From assembly GCA_040414485.1 (NCBI GenBank), contig JBEDUK010000010.1, positions 1-64,000 on the forward strand: 64,000 bases of DNA, read 5' to 3'. How positions within the stretch are numbered: position 1 is the stretch's first letter; each line of letters opens with the position of its first letter. This DNA is from JBEDUK01 sp040414485. Lineage in GTDB: Bacteria; Actinomycetota; UBA4738. The translations under genes and the position numbers were made by a program. Positions 33,487 through 42,636 of the stretch are shown piece by piece. The notes under the pieces are model-generated. The model saw only the letters and a list, made by a program, of their open reading frames with translations. It was not told where the DNA came from and ran no database searches.

Positions 33487-35007
33487 GTGGCCGAGGCCGT
33501 CATCGAAGAACGGCAGCTGCTGAAGTCGCTTCACTGGTACGACGGCTTCGTCATCGCCCTCTGTAACCCGGGCTTCCTCATTGCGAACCTCGGGTTCACG
33601 CTCGCCTCGATCGGGGCGAAGGGTTCGATCATCCTCTGGGGAATTGCGGCCACGGTCGGGCTCCTCCAGAACTGGGTTTACTCCGAATCGGCGGCCATGT
33701 TCCCAGACAAGCCGGGCGGCATCGCGATGTACGCCCACGAGGGCTGGCGGAAGCACTTCAACCTGTTCGGACCGATCGCGGCCTTCGGTTACTGGATCGG
33801 CTGGTCGGTCGTGCTTTCGATCAACGGGTACCTGATCGGAGGATTGATCACCGCCGAATGGTTCCAGAGCGCCAAGCTCGGCGGGGCGCACCCGAGCGCG
33901 GACGGCGGATACTTCAGCCTCGGGCCGGTCGACATCGGCTTGCCGCATCTGATCGGCATCGCGATCATCGTCATCGTCTGGCTCTTCAACATCTACGGCG
34001 TCAAGCCGTCGCTTGCGGTCGGCTACATCACGGGCATCCTGCTGATGATCCCGCTGGCCATCTTCATCATCGTTCCGTACTTCACGGGCGACTGGCATGC
34101 CTCGAACATCACATACACGCCGGTACCCGGGTACAGCAATCTGTCGGTCGCGCTGATGTGGCTGTTCATCATGTGCTGGTCGGCGTACGGCATCGAAGTC
34201 TGTGCCAGTTTCGCTCCCGAGTATCACGACACGAAACGAGATACGGCGCTGGCTCTTCGAACGTCAGCGGCGTTCTCGCTCGCCGTGTATGTCCTGCTGC
34301 CGCTGGGGATCGGCGGGCTCGGACTCAAGGTCGACGCGTCGAACTCGTACGGGCCCTATTACGTGGAGGCGTTCAACAAGGTCGTAGGCAGCGGTCTTTC
34401 GAAGGTGGCGCTGATCCTTCTCATCGCCAGCCTCATCCTGTCAATGAATTCGGCGACTGCCGATGGCGGCCGCGCGCTGTACGGGATCGCGCGCGATGAC
34501 ATGACGACGAAGTTCCTCTACCGGCTCAACCGGTTCCACGTGCCCGGACGCGGAATGACCGTGGACATGGTCGTGAACGTCCTGCTGATCCTGTTCGTCG
34601 GCAACAACCTCGCGATCCTGTACATGTCGAACATCGGGTACGTGTTCTGCCACGTGCTGGCGCTGTCGGCCTTCCTCCTCCTACGCCGCGAACGGCCGAA
34701 CTGGCCACGCGTGATCAAGGTGGGACCCGTCTGGGTCGTGATCGCCGCCATCCTCTGCGCGTACAACGCGTTGCTGCTGTTCTGGGGCGTCACGCAGTAC
34801 AAGCTCGCGGGCGTGCTCGGCGGATACAAGGCCAGCGGCTATCCGTTCTGGATCGGCATCGGGATCCTTGTGCTGGCGGTGCTGCTGTTCTTCTACCGGC
34901 GCGTCGTCGAGGACAAGAAGCCGATCACCTTCCGCGACAATGACGTCCCGACCGTACCGAGCGAAGAGCAGATGCGGCTGCTGCACCAGGAAGAGGTTCC
35001 TGTCTAG
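33487..35007 (+). CDS. APC-family amino acid/amine permease
   Basis: A 506-residue transporter with about 12 membrane segments beginning YDGFVIALCNPGFLIANLGF; the first segment's broken helix and the SAYGIEVCASFAPEYHDTKRD segment fit the APC superfamily. The polar residue set for substrate is not diagnostic. GTG at 33487 has GGAGG 5 nt before it. Strong promoter and inverted repeat upstream. It precedes a dehydrogenase and a DUF1989-GcvT gene, so it may import a methylated amine, an amino acid or a guanidino/urea compound. This is inference from position. Confidence 0.88.
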   Translation: MAEAVIEERQLLKSLHWYDGFVIALCNPGFLIANLGFTLASIGAKGSIILWGIAATVGLLQNWVYSESAAMFPDKPGGIAMYAHEGWRKHFNLFGPIAAFGYWIGWSVVLSINGYLIGGLITAEWFQSAKLGGAHPSADGGYFSLGPVDIGLPHLIGIAIIVIVWLFNIYGVKPSLAVGYITGILLMIPLAIFIIVPYFTGDWHASNITYTPVPGYSNLSVALMWLFIMCWSAYGIEVCASFAPEYHDTKRDTALALRTSAAFSLAVYVLLPLGIGGLGLKVDASNSYGPYYVEAFNKVVGSGLSKVALILLIASLILSMNSATADGGRALYGIARDDMTTKFLYRLNRFHVPGRGMTVDMVVNVLLILFVGNNLAILYMSNIGYVFCHVLALSAFLLLRRERPNWPRVIKVGPVWVVIAAILCAYNALLLFWGVTQYKLAGVLGGYKASGYPFWIGIGILVLAVLLFFYRRVVEDKKPITFRDNDVPTVPSEEQMRLLHQEEVPV

Positions 35008-35133
35008 GCAGGTGATCTCCTCGTCGGCGAACGACCGTCGGCGTGCTTGGCGGCCGTGGAAGGCAGTCGCGCGCCGGTCCGTGGTCGCGGTCGAGCACGG
35101 ACTCCTCGCTTCCCGGCGCAACGGGCCGTGGAC

Positions 35134-35167
35134 TACGATGCAGGAGCGGTATGTGAACTCTGGACAC
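35134..35167 (+). promoter_or_regulatory. -10 box and half-repeat upstream of acyl-CoA dehydrogenase
   Basis: TACGAT (35134-35139) is a -10 candidate. At 35151-35167, ATGTGAACTCTGGACAC resembles the ATGTGT...GTGGACA boxes of the 53.7 kb control region, with two bases fewer in the centre. It would lie just past the start of transcription. A weak match. Confidence 0.3.
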
Positions 35168-35192
35168 CTCGCAGGCGCGAAAGGACGGCGGC

Positions 35193-36599
35193 ATGGCGGA
35201 CAAGCAGTGGGGGGCTGAGCCCTTCTGGGGCTTGGGCTACGAATGGGATCCCGACTGGGTGCTCACCGACCGGCAGAAGGAACTTCGCAGCACGCTGATC
35301 GACCTGTGCGAGCAGGAGATGCGGGCGAACGCGAAGCGTTCGGACGACGAGCTGCTCTTCCCCCGCCGGAACCTGGAGCTGCTCGGCGAGCACGGGTTCC
35401 TGGCCCTCACCGTCCCGCAGGAATTCGGTGGGCTGGGCGAGAACCACGTCGCCTACTCCATGGTCTGCGAGACGATCGCCCGCTACGGATGCGCCTCCAC
35501 CGCCATGTGCTACGTCATGCACGTCGGTGCCGTGAACGCGATCATGCTCCGTGCGACCGACGAGCTGATCGACAAGTACATCCGGCCGCTGAACTCCGGG
35601 AAGATCGGGACGCTATCGTATTCAGACCCGGAGACGGGGTCGCATTTCTGGTACCCGATCTCCTCCGGGGCCGTCGCTGAGAACGGCGGCTACCGTGTGC
35701 GGAAGAAGGCCTCGTGGACCACGTCGGCCGGGTTCGCCGACTTCTATGTGGTCCAGACCACGTCGCCCGACTTCAAGGGCTACGACGACCTCTCGGTGTT
35801 CGTCATCGACGGCGCCGACGCTCAGGCGCAGCCTTCGCTGTGGGACGCGCTCGGGCTTCGCGGAAATCAGTCAGGCCCCCTTACCATCGACAACGTCTCG
35901 ATCCCCGGATCGCAACTGGTCGGCCCGACCGGCGACGGCGCGGCGTCGAACGACGAATCGGTCGACCCGTGGTTCCTGGTCGGGTCGTCGTCGGTCTGGA
36001 ACGGCATCGCGATGGGGGCGATCGACATCGCCAAGCGCCACACGACCCGCAAGCGCCACGTGGACGTCGGCCTTCGTGTCGCCGACTACCCGACCATCCA
36101 GGACTACGTGGGCGAGGCTGTCATGGACACGAACGCTTCGCGGCTGTTCGTCATGTCGGTGGCGCAGGCCATGGACAAGGAGACCGAGAACAACACCAAG
36201 CGCCTCTCCCCCGGCGAGTTCGCGCGCGCGAACTTCCTGCACTGGGCCTGGCAGATCAAGTTCGAGGCCGCGAAGAACGTCGCGCACGTGGTCGACAAGA
36301 TGCTCCACGCGTGCGGCGGCAGCGGCTACAAGCGCGACATGGAACTGGAACGCTACCTGCGTGACGCGAAGGCGGGCTGGGTCATGGGCCCGACGAACGA
36401 GGTGCTGAGGCAGTTCGTCGGCAAGGCGGTGCTGCTCGGGTTCGACTCGCTCGATTACTGGAACCAGACGTTCAACCGGCGCGCCGTGGAGAACGAGACG
36501 AAGAAGCTCGAGCCCGGTGCGAAGCGGGAGCTTGCGGAGCAGCTGATCAAGGAGGCCGAGGAAGCCGAGTCAAAGGCCGCCCCGGCCCCCACCGGATAG
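35193..36599 (+). CDS. acyl-CoA dehydrogenase family flavoprotein
   Basis: A 468-residue acyl-CoA dehydrogenase-fold protein. N-terminal helices, the beta domain with TLSYSDPETGSHFWYP and KKASWTTSAGFADFYVV, and the C-terminal helices (LHWAWQIKFEAAKNVAHVVDKMLHACGGSGYKRDMELERYLRDAKAGWVMGPTNEVLRQFVG) are present; the Glu in GPTNE is at the place of the catalytic base in short-chain enzymes. It has a longer insert than standard family members and may oxidise a non-CoA substrate. It precedes the DUF1989-GcvT gene by 31 nt and is likely in its operon. Confidence 0.85.
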   Translation: MADKQWGAEPFWGLGYEWDPDWVLTDRQKELRSTLIDLCEQEMRANAKRSDDELLFPRRNLELLGEHGFLALTVPQEFGGLGENHVAYSMVCETIARYGCASTAMCYVMHVGAVNAIMLRATDELIDKYIRPLNSGKIGTLSYSDPETGSHFWYPISSGAVAENGGYRVRKKASWTTSAGFADFYVVQTTSPDFKGYDDLSVFVIDGADAQAQPSLWDALGLRGNQSGPLTIDNVSIPGSQLVGPTGDGAASNDESVDPWFLVGSSSVWNGIAMGAIDIAKRHTTRKRHVDVGLRVADYPTIQDYVGEAVMDTNASRLFVMSVAQAMDKETENNTKRLSPGEFARANFLHWAWQIKFEAAKNVAHVVDKMLHACGGSGYKRDMELERYLRDAKAGWVMGPTNEVLRQFVGKAVLLGFDSLDYWNQTFNRRAVENETKKLEPGAKRELAEQLIKEAEEAESKAAPAPTG

Positions 36600-36630
36600 G
36601 TCCAAGAGACGAAGAAGGGAACCGACCCGC

Positions 36631-38979
36631 ATGGTTCTCTCCGCAGACCGACCGCGGTTGCTCCTTCCGGGGCTGAAGCCGCCGGACCCGTTCCTGGAGA
36701 CGTATCTGGTCCGGCCGGGCGGCGCCACCGTGGTGAAGCTGCGCGAGGGCGACCGTCTCACCGTCCGCGACCGTGACGGGGGCGCAGTCGTCGAGGTCAG
36801 CGCGCTTGCGCCCGATGGAACCGACGATGGCGACGCGCTCGGCATCACCACCGAGGCCCCCGCCGAGACACTTCGTTCTCTTGCCGTTGCCGATTCGGAC
36901 CGGGCCGGCGCGGTCGTTGAGGCCCTTGCGGCTCTTGGACTGAAGCCGGACCAGGCAACAGCGGCGCGCTTGTTCGGCGAATGGTCGCCGCCGGGCTCTT
37001 CGGAGTCGTTCCTGGCGCGACGCGACGCCGTCTGCGTGATCGCCCAACCACTGTCGCCTCCGGTCGTCGAGGGCGGCACTCCCCAGTCGGACCTCATCGT
37101 CGAGGTTCGCCGCATGATCGCCCGGACGCCTGCGGGCGAGGGCCCCGAACTTCCGCCCCCGCTGGCGGACGCGCGCCTCGACTTCCGCGTGGACCGCGCC
37201 ACCGCCCTCTCCTACGAGGTGAAGGCCGGCGAATACATTCAGGTCATCGACGTCGAAGGCCGGCAGTGCTCGGACTTCCTGGCATTCCACGGCCACCGTC
37301 TGCAGGAGGGCCTCGAACGCGGGCTGGACGCCACCGTGACCAGGACGCTCATGGGCAACGCCTACCCGACCCCAGGTCTGTACGGCAAGTTCTACGACCA
37401 GGACATGAACCCGCTGGTCGAGGTGGTGCGAGACACGGTGGGGCGCCACGACACCTTCGCGCTGGCCTGCACCTCGAAGTACTACGAGGACATGGGCTAC
37501 CCCGGCCATGTGAACTGCACGGACAACTTCAACGGGCAACTGGAGTCGTACGCCATCGCCGCGCGCAAGGGGTGGCCGGCGCTGAACTTCTTCTTCAACA
37601 CGACCTTCAGCGGGGACAACATCCTGGTCACCGACGAGCCGTGGTCGCGGCCCGGCGACTACGTGCTCCTCAGGGCGCTCACGGATCTGGTCTGCGCGTC
37701 CTCGGCGTGCCCCGACGACGTCGACCCGGCGAACGCGTGGGATCCCACCGACATCCACGTCCGCGTGTACCCCGCGACGGAGACGTTCTCCGTCGCCATC
37801 GCCCACCGCGTGACGCCCGACGCAGAGCCACGCCTCACACGGGAGACGGGATTCACGCCGAAATTGCGCGAATTGACGTCCCGGTTCACCGACTATCGCG
37901 GGTACTGGCTCCCGACCGGCTTCGACGACCAGGGCTCACTGGATGAGTACTGGGCGTGCCGCGAGCGTGCCGTCGTGATGGACCTTTCGCCGCTTCGGAA
38001 GTTCGAGGTGCTCGGGCCGGATGCCGAGGCGCTGTTGCAGGCCACGATGACACGGGACATCCGGCGCCTGTCCGTCGGGCAGGTCGTGTACACGGCGATG
38101 TGCAACGACACCGGCGGGATGATCGACGACGGGACGGTCTTCCGGCTGGGCGCCGACAACTTCCGGTTCGTCGGCGGCGACGAATACGACGGGATCTGGT
38201 TGCGTGAACAGGCATCGCGCCTCGACCTGCGCGCCTGGGTGCGGCCGTCCACCGACCAGCTCCACAACCTGGCCGTGCAGGGGCCGCGCTCCTGCGATCT
38301 GCTGGCGCCGCTGATCTGGACCGCGCCGACGCAGACGCCGTTCGACAAGCTGACCTGGTTCCGTTTCAGCGTCGCCCGGATCGGCGGTGCCCAGGGCATC
38401 CCGATCGTGGTGTCCCGAACCGGGTACACGGGCGAGCTCGGGTACGAGATCTGGTGCCATCCGAAGGACGCGGGCGCCGTCTGGGATGCGATCTGGGAGG
38501 CCGGCCGCGATCACGGCCTGCGACCGCTCGGGCTCGACGCGCTGGACATGGTGCGCATCGAAGCCGGGCTGATCTTCGCCGGGTACGAGTTCGACGACCA
38601 GATCGACCCGTTCGAGGCGGGCATCGGCTTCACGGTGGGACTCGCCACGACGGACGACGACTTCGTCGGGCGCACCGCTTTGGTGGAACGGAAGGCGCAC
38701 CCGCAGCGCGAGCTGGTCGGCCTCGAGCTCGAGGGCAACGAACCCGCGGCGCACGGCGACTGCGTGCATGTCGGCCGCCAGCAGGTCGGGGTGATCACCA
38801 GCGGCACCCGTTCGCCGATCCTCGCGAAGAACGTCGCGCTGTGCCGGATGGCCGTCCAGCACGCGGGGCTCGGCACCGAGGTCGAGGTCGGCAAGCTCGA
38901 CAGCCACCAGAAGCGGATTCCGGCGACCGTCGTGCGGTTCCCCTTCTACGACCCGGAGAAGGCCCGGCCCCGCTCGTAG
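36631..38979 (+). CDS. DUF1989 - GcvT (aminomethyltransferase) fusion protein
   Basis: A 782-residue two-part protein. Residues about 20-140 look like a worn copy of DUF1989, and about 185-395 are a full DUF1989 domain (EGRQCSDFLAF, SKYYEDMGYPGHVNCTDNFNGQL, NFFFNTTF), the family of the carboxyguanidine deiminase subunits near urea carboxylase. From about 410 a GcvT/folate-binding domain follows (ACRERAVVMDLSPLRKFEVLGPDAEALLQ, SRTGYTGELGYEI, LDALDMVRIEAG), which would take a methyl group onto THF. Operonic with the dehydrogenase. The fusion suggests C-N bond breakage coupled to C1 transfer. Substrate unknown. Confidence 0.85.
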   Translation: MVLSADRPRLLLPGLKPPDPFLETYLVRPGGATVVKLREGDRLTVRDRDGGAVVEVSALAPDGTDDGDALGITTEAPAETLRSLAVADSDRAGAVVEALAALGLKPDQATAARLFGEWSPPGSSESFLARRDAVCVIAQPLSPPVVEGGTPQSDLIVEVRRMIARTPAGEGPELPPPLADARLDFRVDRATALSYEVKAGEYIQVIDVEGRQCSDFLAFHGHRLQEGLERGLDATVTRTLMGNAYPTPGLYGKFYDQDMNPLVEVVRDTVGRHDTFALACTSKYYEDMGYPGHVNCTDNFNGQLESYAIAARKGWPALNFFFNTTFSGDNILVTDEPWSRPGDYVLLRALTDLVCASSACPDDVDPANAWDPTDIHVRVYPATETFSVAIAHRVTPDAEPRLTRETGFTPKLRELTSRFTDYRGYWLPTGFDDQGSLDEYWACRERAVVMDLSPLRKFEVLGPDAEALLQATMTRDIRRLSVGQVVYTAMCNDTGGMIDDGTVFRLGADNFRFVGGDEYDGIWLREQASRLDLRAWVRPSTDQLHNLAVQGPRSCDLLAPLIWTAPTQTPFDKLTWFRFSVARIGGAQGIPIVVSRTGYTGELGYEIWCHPKDAGAVWDAIWEAGRDHGLRPLGLDALDMVRIEAGLIFAGYEFDDQIDPFEAGIGFTVGLATTDDDFVGRTALVERKAHPQRELVGLELEGNEPAAHGDCVHVGRQQVGVITSGTRSPILAKNVALCRMAVQHAGLGTEVEVGKLDSHQKRIPATVVRFPFYDPEKARPRS

Positions 38980-39013
38980 CACCGTCCTTCGCGGGCGCCG
39001 TTTCAGCGCTGTG

Positions 39014-39418
39014 TCAGCAGCGCCATCCGGTCGACCATGCCGACCAGCCGTGGTGCCGGACGACCCATGCCGCCGTGGCCACGTTCGCCTTTGCCCAGTA
39101 GGCGCTTGCGCCGCCCCAGCCGGCGAGATGCGAGTAATACGACCAGGTCCGTGGCATGAACTGATACACGCCCTCGGCGCCGCTCGAATTGCGAGCATTC
39201 GGATTGAAGCCGGACTCGAGAGAGGCCACACACATCGCCTTCCGGTAGGTGGCCGTTCCCATCGGTGAGAAATACGTCTTCACGAGGGCCGCCACCCAGC
39301 GGTACTTGGCGGGGACGACCACGCTCTCGGTGGTGGCGTGGGCCGGTGTCCGCTGAAGGGCCAGGGAACCCGCTGCGAGGCTCGCCGCGATCAGCACAAC
39401 GGCAATCGGACGCTTCAT
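39014..39418 (-). CDS. secreted lysozyme-like lytic transglycosylase
   Basis: A 134-residue exported protein: a signal peptide (MKRPIAVVLIAASLAAGSLA, cleavage near AHA) then an SLT/lysozyme-like domain with the catalytic Glu in CVASLESGFNPNARN, followed by GVYQFMPRTWSYYSHL and ending HHGWSAWSTGWRC; two Cys could form a disulfide. It would cut or bind peptidoglycan. AAGGAGG is 6 nt before the ATG, preceded at once by a 22-bp perfect palindrome. It is short, a minimal catalytic domain. Confidence 0.85.
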   Translation of the reverse strand: MKRPIAVVLIAASLAAGSLALQRTPAHATTESVVVPAKYRWVAALVKTYFSPMGTATYRKAMCVASLESGFNPNARNSSGAEGVYQFMPRTWSYYSHLAGWGGASAYWAKANVATAAWVVRHHGWSAWSTGWRC

Positions 39419-39747
39419 GGATGTCCTCCTTGGGATCGTCGCCGGCGACGATCCGGTCAGAGGGAATTCGTCGCGACTGGGCCGAGCCACTGCGCGTCGG
39501 GGATCCGTGGAGGTATCCGCGCAATTGACGCGGCCTGCTCTGCGGTTGTCCGTCTTCGTGGCGCGCACGCGTGGATCCAAGGACCCGGTGGTCGACTGTT
39601 TCGCGGATGCGCGGAACCCGGCAATATGTGCGGGGATCAACCGAGGCTAACAGACACTCGCGGATTCGCCAGCGCCGTGCCCGCCACCCATGGGACCGGC
39701 CGTGTCGCCCTCCCGCTAGCATCTGCGTGAGCCGAAGGGGGGCCGGG
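39419..39747. other. divergent control region (329 bp)
   Basis: No gene is seen between the transglycosylase and PhyH genes. It holds the 22-bp palindrome next to the transglycosylase start and, on the plus strand, TAGCAT at 39716-39721 as a -10 for the dioxygenase gene, followed by AAGGGGGG as ribosome binding site. No known riboswitch could be recognised in the remainder. Confidence 0.5.
39433..39454. repeat. 22-bp perfect palindrome ahead of transglycosylase gene
   Basis: The half-site GGATCGTCGCC (39433-39443) is followed directly by its exact complement in reverse. In the mRNA it could fold into a strong hairpin ending one base before the AAGGAGG ribosome binding site, so it may be a translation control hairpin or a dimeric repressor site. 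Confidence 0.55.
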
Positions 39748-40602
39748 ATGGATCGGTTCGATGGGAACCAGGTCGAGCGGTTCCAGTGCGATGGGTTCCT
39801 GATCGTGGAAGAGGGGTTCGTTCCCGAGCGGACGCTGGAGCGGCTGCGCGAACGCTTCAAGCGGGTGTTCGACGGCGACTACGAGACCGGCATCAAGCCC
39901 GACGAGGTGAACTGGGTGCGCGGCCGGGACCGCGATGACGTGACGCGGCAGGTCTGCAACGGCTGGCGCGCCGATGATGTCATCGCCGCGCAGGTGCTCT
40001 CCGAACGGACCGGCCGGCTCGTCTCGCAGCTGATGGGCTGGCGCGGTGCGCGGATCCTGCAGGACAACATGCTGTGGAAGCCACCGGGGACGAAGTCGAT
40101 CGGCATGCACCAGGACGGCTCATACGCGGACTACCTGGTGCCGCCGGTCATGACCACGTGCTGGATCGCCCTGGACGACACACAGGCCGGCGCGGGCACG
40201 CTCGAGTACGTACGAGGGTCGCACCTGTGGCCGAAGGCCCCGCCGGTTCGATCACAGTTCCACGCGCCGGAGGACTGGCTCGAAGGGCTTCGCGCCTCCG
40301 CGCCGCCCGGCGAGGAGGTCGAGATCGTCCCCGTGGTGGTGAAGGCCGGCGGGTGCTCGTTTCATCACAATCTCACCTGGCACGGCAGCGCCTCGAATAC
40401 GAGCGCCGACGTCACCCGCCGGGCGCTCGTCTCACATCTGCTGGCCGTGGAGACGCGGTTCCATCCGGCGAACGTGGACCTGATCTATTCGCGGTATCGA
40501 CGTCGGGCCGACCTGTCCATGGACGAGTCGTTCTTCCCCGTCCTGTGGTCCGAGGACGGCGGACGGACGCCCTGGCTCAAGGGTCTGCAGACGATCGCCT
40601 GA
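39748..40602 (+). CDS. phytanoyl-CoA dioxygenase (PhyH) family protein
   Basis: A 284-residue non-haem Fe(II)/2-oxoglutarate dioxygenase. The metal triad is in MHQDGSYADY (His and Asp) and HHNLTWHGSASN (distal His), and the Arg that binds 2-oxoglutarate is likely in TSADVTRRAL. Relatives hydroxylate phytanoyl-CoA, ectoine, and diverse small molecules; the substrate here is not evident. AAGGGGGG and TAGCAT upstream support the ATG at 39748. It faces the convergent aldolase gene with a 16-bp gap. Confidence 0.85.
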   Translation: MDRFDGNQVERFQCDGFLIVEEGFVPERTLERLRERFKRVFDGDYETGIKPDEVNWVRGRDRDDVTRQVCNGWRADDVIAAQVLSERTGRLVSQLMGWRGARILQDNMLWKPPGTKSIGMHQDGSYADYLVPPVMTTCWIALDDTQAGAGTLEYVRGSHLWPKAPPVRSQFHAPEDWLEGLRASAPPGEEVEIVPVVVKAGGCSFHHNLTWHGSASNTSADVTRRALVSHLLAVETRFHPANVDLIYSRYRRRADLSMDESFFPVLWSEDGGRTPWLKGLQTIA

Positions 40603-40618
40603 AGGCGCCTGCCGATCG

Positions 40619-41644
40619 TTACGCGGCGGACTCCATCTCCGGCGTGTACTGCCCGTACCGCGCGGCGCCGTTCAGCTTCGCCCGGTGATAGAACGCCTTC
40701 TGACCCTCTCCGAGGCCCTCGTCGGCACCGCCCCAGGCCTTCAACGCCGGCGCCTGCAGCGCGCGGCCGTAGGAGAAGGACAGCTGCCACGGGAGGTCGA
40801 TGCGGAGCGCGTTCATGGCGTTCAGGTTCGCCGTGGCCTGCTCGTCGGTCTGCCCGCCGGACAGGAACACGATCCCCGGCACCGCGGCAGGAACGTGATC
40901 CAGGAAGCAGCGGATCGTCTCGCGCGCGACCTCGTCCGGACCCGCCTGGTCCGCGGCCTTCTTCCCGGACAGGACCATGTTCGGCTTCAGGAGCGACCCG
41001 GGAAGGTCCACGCGAGCATCGAACAGTTCGCCGTAGACCGCGTGCAGCGTGCGGGAGGTGACGTCGAAGCACGCGGCGATGTCGTGGTCGCCTTCCATCA
41101 TCACCTCGGGCTCGACGATCGGAACAAGGCCGGCCTCCTGACAGAGCGCCGCGTATCGCGCGAGCGCGTGGGCGTTCGCCTTGATGCCGTCGTCGGTGGG
41201 GACGCCGCCCGCCACGTCGATGTTGATGACGGCGCGCCACTTCGCGAACTTCGCGCCAAGCTCGACGTACTCGGCCAGGCGGGCACGCAGTCCGTCGAGG
41301 CCCTCGGTGACCTCTTCGCCCGGGAACGCGGACAGCGGCTTCGAGCCCTTGTCCACCTTGATCCCGGGGATGACGCCGGCGTCGCTCAGCACCTGCACGA
41401 ACGTGCGGCCGTCGGCGGCGCTCTGGCGGATGGTCTCGTCGAAGAGGATCACGCCGCTGATGAATTCGCCCACGCCGGGGGTGGTGAACAGCATCTCGCG
41501 GTACTGGCGCCGGTTGTCCTCGGTGGACTCGACGCTGATCGAGTCGAAACGCTTCTTGATGGTCCCCTCGCTCTCATCGGCCGCCAGGATGCCCTTGCCG
41601 GGAGCCACCAGCGCCCGCGCGATCGCGCCCAGGTCGTTCCCCAT
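40619..41644 (-). CDS. class I fructose-bisphosphate aldolase
   Basis: A 341-residue class I (Schiff-base) aldolase. GKGILAADESEGTIKKRF at the N-terminus, VPIVEPEVMMEG, and the Schiff-base Lys in GSLLKPNMVLSG are in place. It cleaves fructose 1,6-bisphosphate to triose phosphates. GAGGAGGGG precedes the ATG. Most Actinobacteria rely on the class II enzyme, but a class I enzyme of this plant/animal-like type is not unusual. Confidence 0.93.
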   Translation of the reverse strand: MGNDLGAIARALVAPGKGILAADESEGTIKKRFDSISVESTEDNRRQYREMLFTTPGVGEFISGVILFDETIRQSAADGRTFVQVLSDAGVIPGIKVDKGSKPLSAFPGEEVTEGLDGLRARLAEYVELGAKFAKWRAVINIDVAGGVPTDDGIKANAHALARYAALCQEAGLVPIVEPEVMMEGDHDIAACFDVTSRTLHAVYGELFDARVDLPGSLLKPNMVLSGKKAADQAGPDEVARETIRCFLDHVPAAVPGIVFLSGGQTDEQATANLNAMNALRIDLPWQLSFSYGRALQAPALKAWGGADEGLGEGQKAFYHRAKLNGAARYGQYTPEMESAA

Positions 41645-41730
41645 CGTTCGCCCCTCCTCGAGTCAGGATCCGGTCGTCGAAAGTCTTGCACACCCTCACC
41701 GACGCCGACCCCGGCCGTCCGGGCCGAACG

Positions 41731-42636
41731 TCACCCGAACGTGGGGTCCGGGACCCTGCGCTCGGGATCGAAGAGGCCGGCCTCGCTGGCGACGTACTGG
41801 TCACGATCGACGATCCTCCAGCCCGATCTGATCAGCGGGACGGTCGCCGGATGCGGGCCCGGAAGGGACATGCCCAGTCGCGTGACGCCGCGTTCCGCGG
41901 CGTGGGAGAACACGGCGATCAGCGCCTCGAGCGACGTCGCCGGTTCCACCTCCGGGCCGACCTGGAGTGATGCGATCCACCACACCTCCTCGTCCAGCGG
42001 CGGGTCGTCGGTGAGGTACGCGTAGCCGATCGGACGGCCGGCGCGCACGATTTCCAGCGGCACGGCGTGACGAAGCCGTGTTCCCCAGTACGCGTGGTCC
42101 TCCGGGCGGAAGACTCCGCCCCACGATCGCTCCAGGTCGGCAAGAGCGGAAGGCTGGACGTCCGGTTCGATGGTCACCGCAAGGTTCTTGTCCTGCGATG
42201 CCGCGCCGGGATCGCCGGTCACGTACAGGCTCGGCCATCGCGGAGCCATGCCGAACCGGACGTACAAGGGCAGCGCGTTCGGGTGGGCGGAGGAGAATGT
42301 CTGCCGTGGCCAGTGGTCGCCGAGCACCGCCGCGAGCACACGGGCGCCGATCCCATGGCCGTGCCAGTTCGGATCCACGAACAGATCGGAGACCATGGCG
42401 ACACCCCCGCGGATCACCGTGCCACCCATCGCGACGATCTCGCCGCCGCTCGTCTCGGCGACCGCCATGCGGCCGGTCGCCAGCTCGTGTTCCAGGTATC
42501 GGAGGCGATCAGGATCGGCCGGCGGCGGTTCGCCCCGGTGGTCGCAACGCCACGTCACGGCGAACGCAGCAGGCAGGTCCTGCGCGGTGGCGGCGCGGAC
42601 CCCGACGACCTCGGCGGCGCCGGCGGCCGGGGTCAC
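41731..42636 (-). CDS. GNAT-family acetyltransferase, probably two-domain
   Basis: A 301-residue protein. The N-terminal GNAT domain has VSDLFVDPNWHGHGIGARVLAAVL (acetyl-CoA P-loop, Q/RxxGxG/A variant HGHGIGA) near residue 90; a second, weaker GNAT-like half lies at about 165-285 with VWWIASLQVGPEVEPATSLEALIAV. GTG at 42636 overlaps the stop of the preceding gene (GTGA). Substrate unknown. Confidence 0.8.
   Translation of the reverse strand: MTPAAGAAEVVGVRAATAQDLPAAFAVTWRCDHRGEPPPADPDRLRYLEHELATGRMAVAETSGGEIVAMGGTVIRGGVAMVSDLFVDPNWHGHGIGARVLAAVLGDHWPRQTFSSAHPNALPLYVRFGMAPRWPSLYVTGDPGAASQDKNLAVTIEPDVQPSALADLERSWGGVFRPEDHAYWGTRLRHAVPLEIVRAGRPIGYAYLTDDPPLDEEVWWIASLQVGPEVEPATSLEALIAVFSHAAERGVTRLGMSLPGPHPATVPLIRSGWRIVDRDQYVASEAGLFDPERRVPDPTFG

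Noticed and set aside
39419..39747. ydaO (c-di-AMP) riboswitch ahead of the transglycosylase gene
   Set aside because: Expected in Actinobacteria before such genes, but the conserved GGGGGACCCA and GUCAGCUAACCUCG stretches are not found.
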